From Humulus lupulus (taxonomy: Eukaryota; Streptophyta; Magnoliopsida; Rosales; Cannabaceae), in the NCBI RefSeq assembly GCF_963169125.1, contig NC_084793.1, positions 233,569,360 through 233,633,359 on the forward strand: a DNA stretch of 64,000 bases, in the 5' to 3' direction. The notes under the pieces were generated by a model. That model worked only from the letters and a program-made list of their open reading frames with translations, was not told where the DNA came from and ran no database searches. Positions 33,849-43,792 of the stretch are shown piece after piece. Within the stretch, counting starts at the first letter, position 1. Each line of letters starts with the position of its first letter. The translations under genes were made by a program, and so were the position numbers.

Positions 33849-35217
33849 TGCTAAATGAGTTTTAGGTTCGTTTATGGTCTAGTTTTTAAGAAGGTTTTCA
33901 TTAGTTTAGGGCTATTTTATTGCAGAAATATGATTGTATGTTCATGTTTCAGGTTTTTGATGCTAAGATGATGAAAAGAGAGGAATGAAGTGAAAGTGGA
34001 AGAAAATGGAGTTATTCTGGAGAAAATCAAGTCTTTCAGAAGCAATAGGTTCAACTACTGTTTCTGGGGATAGCGCTACAGCGCTATCATAGTGGCGCTA
34101 CAGTGCTAGAAAAGTGATTTTAAAACTTTTGTTTCTGTCAATAGCGCTACAGCGCTACAAAACTAGCGCTCTAGCGCTTGAAAATCCTGAAGAGTGGCAC
34201 TATAGTGCTACAATACTAGCGCTACAATGCTGGTACCTCAGTTTTTGATGCAACTTGACTCTGTTAATGGCGCTACAGCGCTATTGACGCGGTTTTGAGA
34301 TTTTTTAGCCACTTTTAGAAGGTCAAAACGATATTTTCACTTGGGATCATTGGAAAACTATTTAAGGGACATTATTCTGCGAATTTAGCAAGCAGTCTTA
34401 GTTTTATAAAGCCTAGATCTAGAAAAGACTACTATAATTAGATTTCTTTTTCTCGTTTTATGACGTTTTAGATTTCTTCTTCATCTGAATTCTTTAGGTT
34501 ATTTTCTATGAACAATTATTTAAATTTTATTGTCATTATTTTACCTATGAACTAAATCTTTTATCTAGGGATTAATGTAGTCACTTGAATTTCAATTTAA
34601 TTTTATTATGATATTCTATTGATACTTCTTCTCTATTCTAATCTATATGATGTTTGTTTAATGCTAGTAAATACTTGATCACTATTTACTTGATTTAATG
34701 GTTTTGATTCAAAATTCAAAAGATGAGAATTGAATATGCTATCATTATATAGACATAGGTTGCATATTGGAAGAAAATACATGTATGACTTGTGTAGTAA
34801 TTAGGTTTCCATGCTTAATGCCTTCTATATGATTAACTTTATCCCAGAAATGTAGAAAACCTGCATATAGGCTGATATCTTATATCTTGAAAAAGAATAG
34901 GAATCGATTTATGTTAACCTGCTATTAGAATAGGAAGAATAGATTTCGAATTGATTAGTAAAATTCATAGAATGAAAAGTTGATGAAATTAATTCCTAGG
35001 CTTTTTATTATTGATTTTTAATTCGTTGATTCATTATTCTGTTTACAGTTATTTAAATTGTGTTCATAGTTTAGAATTATTCATCTTTATTTTAATCACC
35101 AAATAGAAATTGAAAAAAAGTTATTGGTAATTGGCTAATAGTCTCAGTGGAACGATCTCTGTTCTTATAGACTTTATTACTTGACACGACTACGTATACT
35201 TGCGAACAGATTTTACA
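33849..35217 (+). repeat. 5' LTR of the Athila element
   Basis: About 1.37 kb, starting near TGCTAAATGAG and ending TTTTACA before the primer-binding site. Contains repeated AGCGCTA/TAGCGCT words (34065-34290), a feature of Athila LTRs. The left end is uncertain by several bases because no second copy is present. Confidence 0.7.
34065..34290. repeat. Clustered AGCGCT palindromes in Athila LTR
   Basis: At least nine AGCGCT or GGCGCT words, in pairs such as TAGCGCTACAGCGCTA, spaced irregularly over about 225 bp, with decayed variants (AGTGCTA). Similar words recur in the 3' region at about 54424-54500. Confidence 0.8.
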
Positions 35218-35228
35218 GATCAATTTTT

Positions 35229-35246
35229 TGGCGCCGTTGTCGGGGA
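35229..35246 (+). other. Primer-binding site of the Athila element (tRNA-Asp type)
   Basis: TGGCGCCGTTGTCGGGGA follows the LTR after a short T-rich spacer. It differs by one base from the Asp-type site in the young element (TGGCGCCGTTGCCGGGGA). Confidence 0.85.
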
Positions 35247-35311
35247 CTAATAATCAATATCAAATATAATTGTTTTTCAATCTACTTTGGTTTAATTTAA
35301 TGTTTTCTAAA

Positions 35312-37348
35312 TGTTGGACCCAAAACGGGGGTGTATTAATAATTAAACTCGCAAGTGCACGAATCGTTTCGGAATATAATGTTCATGTAAGTACGAGGTC
35401 GAACCCATGGGAGTTGACTAACATCAAAAGAAACTATTTCAAACAAAGCAATAATATTCTAACCTAGTTCCAAATATTTGATGAGATTTTGTTTTAGAAA
35501 AAAATAAAAGACAAGTAATAAAAATATTTAAGATTAAATAGAAAAATTGTTTTCAAATGATATATAAAAAATAAGATTATTAAGATGTTAGAATCCACAA
35601 AATGCAAGTTCAATAGTATTTATAAGTATATTGATTCCCAAGTTTTAATATAGTTGAAATAAATCACACTATATATTTTTTCAAAATATATTTTCTATTC
35701 AAGCACAAGTTACTCTTTCAAAAAGGTAGGATTTTTCTTCACTTATATAAGATATAATTTCTAAGCATTAGTTGTGTTACAACCTAATGGAACTACAAAA
35801 AATCAAAGAGATTATGTTTAGGCAAAATATGATACTTATGCTCTAAGAATTAGATGTGAACAATTTAATGAAAAACATTTAATCAAAGAATATCATATTT
35901 TTGCATAATGAAGAACTAAGTGTAATATGCTTTAACAATCAATAATAGATGAAAAAAATGCATATTTTTGATAGAAAAATCCATAAACAATGTTATACAA
36001 ATGGGAAATCAACATACAATAAAAATACTATCTAGTTACATTTTGCTTCATCATCATCTTAATAACCTTTGAAAAAGATTAGAAGCTCATAACTACATAA
36101 AAATTACAAAATAACATACTTGACATGCTTTTCAAAAGATGAAAATGGTAGAGAGAAAATAATGAAAAGAAGAGAGAGAAATATGTGTAGAAGATGATGA
36201 AAAGATGAAGAAGAAGAAGAGCCCCCCAAATGGTCTTACAAAACTCTATTTATAGGCAAAATATGGAGATTAAATTAATCAAATTAAAATAAATAAATTG
36301 ATTAATTTAATTGTGTTGGGAAGTGGTAGGATAAATAGAGTAAGTGTAAGAGTATTGGAAAAATGAAATGTTTGATTGGGTAAAAGATTGGTGAAAAGCT
36401 AGGGTAAAAAATAAATTAGGAATTTTTATTTAGGTAAGAAAAATAAGGAGGAGTGAATTGATATTTGAGTGAAAAATATTGGGAATGAAAATGTGATTTT
36501 TTTGGGTCTTTTTGTGGCTGTGGCAGAGTGGGTTCGGTTTGGGCCATGGAGCTGAATTGGGCCTGGTGGGCCTGGGAGAGAAGCTTGGCCATGGGCTGCT
36601 TTGTTGAAGAGCCAGGCGGCTGGGCTTGGGCCTATATTATGTGATACGTGGTGTGCATATGGAAGGCTGGTTGATGAAGAACTGGCGTGGAGGCTTCAGG
36701 ATGCTATATGTGGAGAGAAGTGGCTGCTTTGTTGATGACATGAAGTGCAATGCTGAGGAAAGTGGACATGTGGCGGCTTGGGAGAGCATGAAGGATGGAA
36801 TGCTTGTGATATATACTCTTCAGTGAAGAGCATGCGGCTGGAGCTTTGGAGGCAAACGGATTGGGCTTCTGGAGGCAGGCCCAATGGCTGATGTAAGGGA
36901 ATGGCTCTTGGGCCTTTGAAAACTGCCACAATCTCTTTGTCTTTCTCACAAAATTATCACTTTTCTTTTCTTTTCTCTTCTTTATTTTCAAGCATAAAAA
37001 TTTCCCTACAAAATAAATATAAAATAAATCATAATAAAATATTTTCAATTATAAAATAAATCAATTTAATTCTTTGAAAATATTAATTATAACTTAATTT
37101 ATATTTTACATTTAAGTTCAATAATACAACATTTTTTTACCACTAACTTAACAATAATAATTCAAATAATTAACTACAATATTTTACAACAAAATACTTA
37201 TAAAAACACACAAAATTATATAAAATCATGATAGGACTACTAAATTCAAAATTATTTAAAAACTTAATAAATCAATTAAAAACTCAAGAATTAAGCAACA
37301 ATTAGCACATAAAAAGTGGTAAAATAACTCTATTTTGTAGAGTTATCA
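35312..37348 (-). repeat. 3' LTR of the young element
   Basis: TGTTGGACCC ... GAGTTATCA on the plus strand (TG..CA termini on either strand). Bases that differ from the partner include those at about 35335, 36172, 36353, 36376, 36424, 36574 and 36877. TATA-like TATAAATA on minus at 36247-36254. Confidence 0.93.
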
Positions 37349-37366
37349 CACCCCCAAACTTAATAT
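37349..37366 (-). other. Polypurine tract of the young element
   Basis: On the minus strand AATATTAAGTTTGGGGGTG runs into the LTR start TGATAACTC. This gives the plus-strand priming site and confirms orientation. Confidence 0.8.
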
Positions 37367-38324
37367 TTTGCTAGTCCTCAAGCAAAAGAAAAATTAAAAA
37401 CACACTTTTTTTTTTATTTGGTGATATCAAAAAATAAAAAAATATATCCTCAATGATTGCACAATGAAAATAATTTTAAAAAAATATGAATCAAAATTAA
37501 CCTTATGTAATTAATTCCATAGTCAATCTTGCTTTGAAAATATATTTTAAATTATAAGTCCAAAACTATTTATCAAGTTATTATGTGAATTTTGGAAAAA
37601 TTGTTGTAATAAACTATTTATTTCACATATTATGATGAATAATTTTTTTCAAAATTTCATTTTTTAAGCAAAATTGACCCAAGAATTAAAAAAAAAAAAA
37701 AATTCATATATTTTTTTTAAACTAAAATCAAACTCAATCAATGGCATTATCAAAGGAAAAACGAATATCACCAAAATGGTTTTTTTTTTTCATTATTTAT
37801 TTATTTATCTTTTTGATAGAAAATAAAGTATAAAAGCACAAAACTATATAAATATAAATTACTAGAAAGATAATATTAAACATATATAAATATATATTTT
37901 TTTGTTTTTAATTTTTTTTTATAATTAATATATAAAATGAATACTCTACCCTCCAATTTTTTATTTTTTTTATTTTTTTGTTTTTTTTTTTAAAAAAGAA
38001 ATTCTACCATTTTCAAACATATGAAAGAAATAACCATATAAACCCACTACCCCCAAACTTAATTTATGCATTGTCCTCAATGTATCAAAATACAAATATA
38101 AATTGAAGCGTGAAAGAGTTTAGAGTTTAGAATGGTCGTACCTCATCATGGAGCATTGTCAAGAGTGCAACAAAAAAGAAACAAAAATCAAAACAAGAAG
38201 TTAACCTAAAACATAAATAAAACACACAACAAAAGTGAAATATAAAATGAAACATAAAAATATGGGTTGCCTCCCACAAAGCGCTTTAGTTTATAGTCTT
38301 TAGCTCGACTAAATTTTTTTTCTT
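37349..38324 (-). other. Non-coding 3' part of the young element
   Basis: Very AT-rich, with several A and T runs; no gene. Read on minus, two copies of an Athila-type motif frame it: one just before the 3' LTR (37349-37380, GAGGACTAGC..ATTAAGTTTGGGGG) and one at 38046-38080 (GAGGACAATG..ATTAAGTTTGGGGG). The block at 38262-38312 (GGGTTGCCTCCCACAAAGCG on plus) is the reverse complement of the region following pol in the Athila element at about 54215-54265. Confidence 0.75.
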
Positions 38325-39089
38325 TTAACCTACACCCAATCGATGGTATAAAATTTCATTTGTAGAGTGAGTTATGACTTTGATGCAAATGCCATGAATA
38401 AGAATTGATAACATCACACCTACAAGAAAGTTAGAAATATGCAATTTTAATGGAATATCAATAAAATACGAAAATTGCATATCTATATTAGGCTCCTTTT
38501 CATTTTGAGTAAATATACAAATTTGTTCAATTATGGGCTCTTGAAATATAATTATATCTTTTTCATTTTCCTTATGAGCCTCAAAAATTATCTCATCCAA
38601 CTCTTTGGTTTTATTAGGAGGTTGGATGCATATTACCAGTTCTTCAACAACTTCATTCTCCTTTTCATTTTCAATCTGACTATTTGGATTGGGAATGGGT
38701 TGGTTGGGATGAACTTGTTTTTCCGACTCTATAACAGTTGCAAGTTGTCCTACTATTGTTTCAATTTTTGAGATTGATTGAGACTGGGCTAGTAAGATTT
38801 GGTAGGTTGATTGCATAAACTGTTGTAGGGTATCCTCTAAAGATAAGCTCGTTTCTTGTTCAATGGGATATGATAGGTCAGATTGGGCATGACTTTGATT
38901 ATGCATGTTGAATTCATGCCCTATTGGAGACTGGGTATGACTCCATGAAAAATTTGGATTATAGGTGGGGGCAAATGGGATATCTAAGGATTCACCATAA
39001 TCATGCATGTCATGTATTTCTCCATAATTTAAATTTGATTGCACATAATAGTTGTACTCAGAATTCCAACTATAATTAAAATGATTCAT
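38325..39089 (-). CDS. Protein like the C-terminal part of Athila gag (254 residues)
   Basis: Intact minus-strand frame; the first ATG is at 39089 (an in-frame TTG lies 21 nt further out). The N-terminal 90 residues are Asn/Tyr/His-rich (NYSWNSEYNYYVQSNLNYGE). Residues about 85-125 (LEDTLQQFMQSTYQ then ISKIETIVGQLATVI) match the helical segment near the end of Athila gag; compare LSQFMIETISFIRSLETQVG at about 43395-43455 in the Athila element here. The rest is Glu/Asn/Ile-rich and ends RLGVG-stop after HGICIKVITHSTNEILYH. No protease or zinc knuckle is seen. The open frame and near-identical LTRs suggest recent expression, but whether a protein is made or needed is unknown. Confidence 0.6.
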   Translation of the reverse strand: MNHFNYSWNSEYNYYVQSNLNYGEIHDMHDYGESLDIPFAPTYNPNFSWSHTQSPIGHEFNMHNQSHAQSDLSYPIEQETSLSLEDTLQQFMQSTYQILLAQSQSISKIETIVGQLATVIESEKQVHPNQPIPNPNSQIENEKENEVVEELVICIQPPNKTKELDEIIFEAHKENEKDIIIFQEPIIEQICIFTQNEKEPNIDMQFSYFIDIPLKLHISNFLVGVMLSILIHGICIKVITHSTNEILYHRLGVG

Positions 39090-39419
39090 ATGGAAAAAAC
39101 TAAATGACAAACTAATTTTTTTTTTTTATAAATGACAATTAAGGTAAAAAAATTAAAATAAAATAAAATTAAGAGAAAAGTGTTAAGATGTTAAACAATT
39201 ACATGATAATATGATTAAAAAAACAAAGAAAAATAAGATAAAATTAAGTAAGATTATCAAAAATTAGGCAAGAGTAGGGAGGCATAGCTTATGTTGAAAG
39301 AACAAGATTTGTTTTTTAGTTTTTTTTTTTTTTTTAAGTATTTTTTTTAAACAATAAAATTACAACTAACTAAATGCGATAATTAAGAAGGAAAAAAAAT
39401 GACAATAGCAATAGTAAAT

Positions 39420-39765
39420 GGTTATATAAAAATTAGGAGGCACTAATGCCATCAACTAAATGATTAACAAAAATAAATAAATAAATAAATAAATAAAAGC
39501 AAGGAGGCACTAATGCCATCAACCAACACTAATAATAATAATGATAATAATAATAAAACTTAGGAGGCACTAATGCCATCAACTAAGATAAATAAATAAA
39601 TAAATAAAAGCTAGGAGGCACTAATGCCATCACTAGAAGAGATAAATTGCTCAAGTATGTAGGAGGCAAAAATTGCACTCAACTATCAAGTATTTAGGAG
39701 GCACTAATGCACTCAACTAATATGTAAGTAGGAGGCACTAAATGCCATCAACTACCAAGATATAT
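39420..39765 (-). repeat. Tandem repeats GGAGGCACTAATGCCATCAAC in the leader of the young element
   Basis: Seven or so copies of AGGAGGCACTAATGCCATCA starting near 39437, 39503, 39561, 39612, 39660, 39692 and 39730, separated by AAAT- or AAT-type microsatellite spacers of varied length. Each includes GGCACTAATGCC, an interrupted palindrome. The array lies between the primer-binding site and the coding frame, thus in the RNA leader. Confidence 0.85.
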
Positions 39766-39988
39766 ATATGTATAATATAATATATAACAATGTAAATAAA
39801 TATATGTATAACTCTTTCTTTTTCGATTTTTACTCTTTTTTGTTTTTTTTTTTGATTTTTTTTTATAAATATAAATATATATTTTTTTTTACTTTTTTTT
39901 TTTTAAAGATGATAGTGCAAAATAAAAATAAAATAACTAGTAGAAGAATGTTACTTACCTTGTAGAAAGATCGTTTCTTTCTAGCAAC

Positions 39989-40006
39989 TCCCCGGCAACG
40001 GCGCCA
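39989..40006 (-). other. Primer-binding site of the young element (tRNA-Asp type)
   Basis: On minus: TGGCGCCGTTGCCGGGGA, six bases from the LTR end (..GTCCAACA AGTTTT TGGCGCC..). It matches the expected complement of a plant Asp tRNA 3' end. Confidence 0.9.
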
Positions 40007-40012
40007 AAAACT

Positions 40013-42049
40013 TGTTGGACCCAAAACGGGGGTGTTTTAATAATTAAACTCGCAAGTGCACGAATCGTTTCGGAATATAATGTTCATGTAAGTACGAGGT
40101 CGAACCCATGGGAGTTGACTAACATCAAAAGAAACTATTTCAAACAAAGCAATAATATTCTAACCTAGTTCCAAATATTTGATGAGATTTTGTTTTAGAA
40201 AAAAATAAAAGACAAGTAATAAAAATATTTAAGATTAAATAGAAAAATTGTTTTCAAATGATATATAAAAAATAAGATTATTAAGATGTTAGAATCCACA
40301 AAATGCAAGTTCAATAGTATTTATAAGTATATTGATTCCCAAGTTTTAATATAGTTGAAATAAATCACACTATATATTTTTTCAAAATATATTTTCTATT
40401 CAAGCACAAGTTACTCTTTCAAAAAGGTAGGATTTTTCTTCACTTATATAAGATATAATTTCTAAGCATTAGTTGTGTTACAACCTAATGGAACTACAAA
40501 AAATCAAAGAGATTATGTTTAGGCAAAATATGATACTTATGCTCTAAGAATTAGATGTGAACAATTTAATGAAAAACATTTAATCAAAGAATATCATATT
40601 TTTGCATAATGAAGAACTAAGTGTAATATGCTTTAACAATCAATAATAGATGAAAAAAATGCATATCTTTGATAGAAAAATCCATAAACAATGTTATACA
40701 AATGGGAAATCAACATACAACAAAAATACTATCTAGTTACATTTTGCTTCATCATCATCTTAATAACCTTTGAAAAAGATTAGAAGCTCATAACTAAATA
40801 AAAATTACAAAATAACATACTTGACATGCTTTTCAAAAGATGAAAATGGTAGAGAGAAAATAATGAAAAGAAGAGAGAAAAATATGTGTAGAAGATGATG
40901 AAAAGATGAAGAAGAAGAAGAGCCCCCCAAATGGTCTTACAAAACTCTATTTATAGGCAAAATATGGAGATTAAATTAATCAAATTAAAATAAATAAATT
41001 GATTAATTTAATTGTGTTGGGAAGTGGTAGGATAAATAGAGTAAGTGTAAGGGTATTGGAAAAATGAAATGTTTGGTTGGGTAAAAGATTGGTGAAAAGC
41101 TAGGGTAAAAAATAAATTAGGAATGTTTATTTAGGTAAGAAAAATAAGGAGGAGTGAATTGATATTTGAGTGAAAAATATTGGGAATGAAAATGTGATTT
41201 TTTTGGGTCTTTTTGTGGCTGTGGCAGAGTGGGTTCGGTTTGGGCCATGGAGCTGAATTGGGCCTGGTGGGCCTGGGAAAGAAGCTTGGCCATGGGCTGC
41301 TTTGTTGAAGAGCCAGGCGGCTGGGCTTGGGCCTATATTATGTGATACGTGGTGTGCATATGGAAGGCTGGTTGATGAAGAACTGGCGTGGAGGCTTCAG
41401 GATGCTATATGTGGAGAGAAGTGGCTGCTTTGTTGATGACATGAAGTGCAATGCTGAGGAAAGTGGACATGTGGCGGCTTGGGAGAGCATGAAGGATGGA
41501 ATGCTTGTGATATATACTCTTCAGTGAAGAGCATGCGGCTGGAGCTTTGAAGGCAAACGGATTGGGCTTCTAGAGGCAGGCCCAATGGCTGATGTAAGGG
41601 AATGGCTTTTGGGCCTTTGAAAACTGCCACAATCTCTTTGTCTTTCTCACAAAATTATCACTTTTCTTTTCTTTTCTCTTCTTTATTTTCAAGCATAAAA
41701 ATTTCCCTACAAAATAAATATAAAATAAATCATAATAAAATATTTTCAATTATAAAATAAATCAATTTAATTCTTTGAAAATATTAATTATAACTTAATT
41801 TATATTTTACATTTAAGTTCAATAATACAACATTTTTTTACCACTAACTTAACAATAATAATTCAAATAATTAACTACAATATTTTACAACAAAATACTT
41901 ATAAAAACACACAAAATTATATAAAATCATGATAGGACTACTAAATTCAAAATTATTTAAAAACTTAATAAATCAATTAAAAACTCAAGAATTAAGCAAC
42001 AATTAGCACATAAAAAGTGGTAAAATAACTCTATTTTGTAGAGTTATCA
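40013..42049 (-). repeat. 5' LTR of the young element
   Basis: 2037 bp, same length as the partner LTR. On the minus strand the U3 start is TGATAACTC and the TATA box TATAAATAG is at 40948-40955. Small frames in the LTR (41327-41527 and opposite) are preserved in both copies only because the LTRs are almost identical. Confidence 0.93.
40948..40955 (-). promoter_or_regulatory. TATA box of the young element's 5' LTR
   Basis: On the minus strand GCCTATAAATAGAG, identical in both LTRs, about 935 bp from the LTR end. Transcription would proceed leftward through the leader repeats and the coding frame. Confidence 0.65.
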
Positions 42050-42177
42050 CTAAATCAAGTTGCTTTTAAATTTCTCAATTTCAGGTGACCTATTTTTATG
42101 CGAAAATACTAGTACCTGTTGATCCTGAGATTGAGAAGACCTACAAAAGAGAAAGAAAATAGAAAAGACTGGAAAAG

Positions 42178-43792
42178 ATGGCCCATAACATCAATAATGT
42201 CACTAATAACAATCTAAATCAGGGTAATGCAGGGAACGCTGCAGCTGAGGCAGACTTACCCTTTAGGGACTATGTACTCCATACTATTACAGGGGTACAT
42301 TCTAGTATTTGCCCACCTACTATGGAGGCAAACAATTTTTGAGATCAAGCCTTCGATTATCCAAATGGTTCAAAATTGTGTTCAATTTGGGGGGCTACCT
42401 AATGAGGATTTGAACCTCGATATTACCAACTATTTGGAGTTATGTGCTACTTTCAAAATGAATGGTGTCAGTAATGATGCCATCCATTTGAGGCTATTTC
42501 AATTTTCATTGAGAGATAGGGCTACAAGTTGGTTGATTTCGCTGCAAGCCAATTCCATTCTGACATGGGAATATCTTGCTCAAAAATTTCTTGCTAAGTA
42601 TTTTCCTCCTGCTAAATCAGCACGGATTAGAGGTGAAATAAATAATTTTTGTCAATTTGATGGGGAATCATTATATGATGCTTTGGAGAGGTTTAAAGAG
42701 ATGCTGCAAAAATTTCCACATCATGGTATAGTGAAATGGATGTTGGTGTACACTTTCTATAATGGACTGAGGGGAAACACAAGGACTATTATAGATGCAA
42801 CAGCGGGTGGACCATTTATGAGCAAAAGCGCTAACGAAGCTTACAAACTTTTAGAGTAGATGGCCATGAATAATTATAATTGACCATCTGAGTGAGAAAA
42901 TAAGAAGGTGGCATGAGTTCTAGAAGTTGATCCTATTGCTATGCTCACTGCTCAAATTTCTTCGCTAACAAAACAAATGCAGCAACAAAACAACATTTCA
43001 GGTCAAGTGATGCAACTACAATCTGCTTCTATCAGTTGTGAGACATGTGGAGGCCCTCATCATTTTCAGCAATGTCCAGCGATGAGTTCTTATTCAGTAG
43101 ATGATATCCCACTTGAAAAGGTTCAAGCCATTGGTAATTTCCCAAGGCAACCGAATAACAACCAATACCCTAACACTTATACTCTAGCATATAAGAACCA
43201 TCTGAATTTGTCGTGGAGTAATATTTAAGGGGACCAACCACAATATCATCCAAATCCACCTCAATATCCTCCAAATAGACCATCTTATGGGCTAAATCCA
43301 AGACCCTTTTATGATACTCAAAGGCCACAAATGCCACAACATCAACAACCACCACCTCAAATGACTAAACCAGAGGTATCCGCTGATTCATTGAGCCAAT
43401 TTATGATAGAAACCATATCCTTTATTCGGAGCTTAGAAACACAAGTTGGCCAACTTGCAAAGTTAATGGGATCGTAATCAAGGGGCTTTACCTAGTTCAA
43501 CTGTGGTGAATCCCAAGGAGCAATGTCAAGCTGTCACTTTGAGGAGTGGGACTAAGTATGAGGGACAGTAGAAAACAAGGGTAAGAAGATTGAAGATCAA
43601 CCTGTAACTAGTCCAGCACAAGAAGAGGTTACTAAAGAACTTCCAAAGAAAGAAAAGCCAAAATACACCGAGCCTACACAAAAGATTCCTTATCCTCAAA
43701 GGTTTTGAAAGGCTAATCTTGACAAACAATTTTCAAAATTTTTGGATATCTTTCGAAAACTACACATTAACATCCCTTTTGCAGAGGCCTTA
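42178..43792 (+). pseudogene. gag: Athila gag
   Basis: ATG at 42178 (MAHNINNVTNNNLNQGN) with LPFRDYVLHTITGVHSSICP, then a stop and frameshift into 42227-42859: NCVQFGGLPNEDLNLDITNY, FKMNGVSNDAIHLRLFQFSL, RDRATSWLISLQANSI, WEYLAQKFLAKYFPPAKSAR, FCQFDGESLYDALERFKEML, YNGLRGNTRTIIDATAGGPF. A stop and QISSLTKQMQQ follow, then a zinc-knuckle-like CETCGGPHHFQQC, a Gln/Pro-rich stretch, LSQFMIETISFIRSLETQVG and a basic/Glu tail. Several stops and shifts. It is cut at 43792 by chromovirus B and resumes at 53415/53420. Confidence 0.88.

Larger units (their letters stand above)
35312..42049 (-). mobile_element. Young non-autonomous Athila-like LTR element (minus, 6738 bp)
   Basis: Two LTRs of exactly 2037 bp bracket a 2664-bp interior, with CTAAA on both sides (35307-35311, 42050-42054). 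I count about a dozen base differences between the LTRs and no length difference. The interior, read on the minus strand, has an Asp-type primer-binding site, a tandem-repeat leader, one 254-residue frame like the tail of Athila gag, and two copies of the Athila-type TTTGGGGG motif. No protease, RT or integrase is present. It must have been mobilised by proteins from another element. Confidence 0.92.

Noticed and set aside
36626..36826. 66-residue frame present in both LTRs of the young element (also 41327-41527)
   Set aside because: Conserved only because the LTRs are nearly identical; no start context or similarity, and it runs against the element's direction.
38475..38771. 98-residue plus frame opposite to the gag-tail-like gene
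   Set aside because: Hydrophobic shadow of the AT-rich opposite-strand coding frame.
39420..39765. CRISPR-like regular repeats
   Set aside because: Spacers are microsatellites of variable length in a plant retrotransposon leader; no cas genes and a eukaryotic context.
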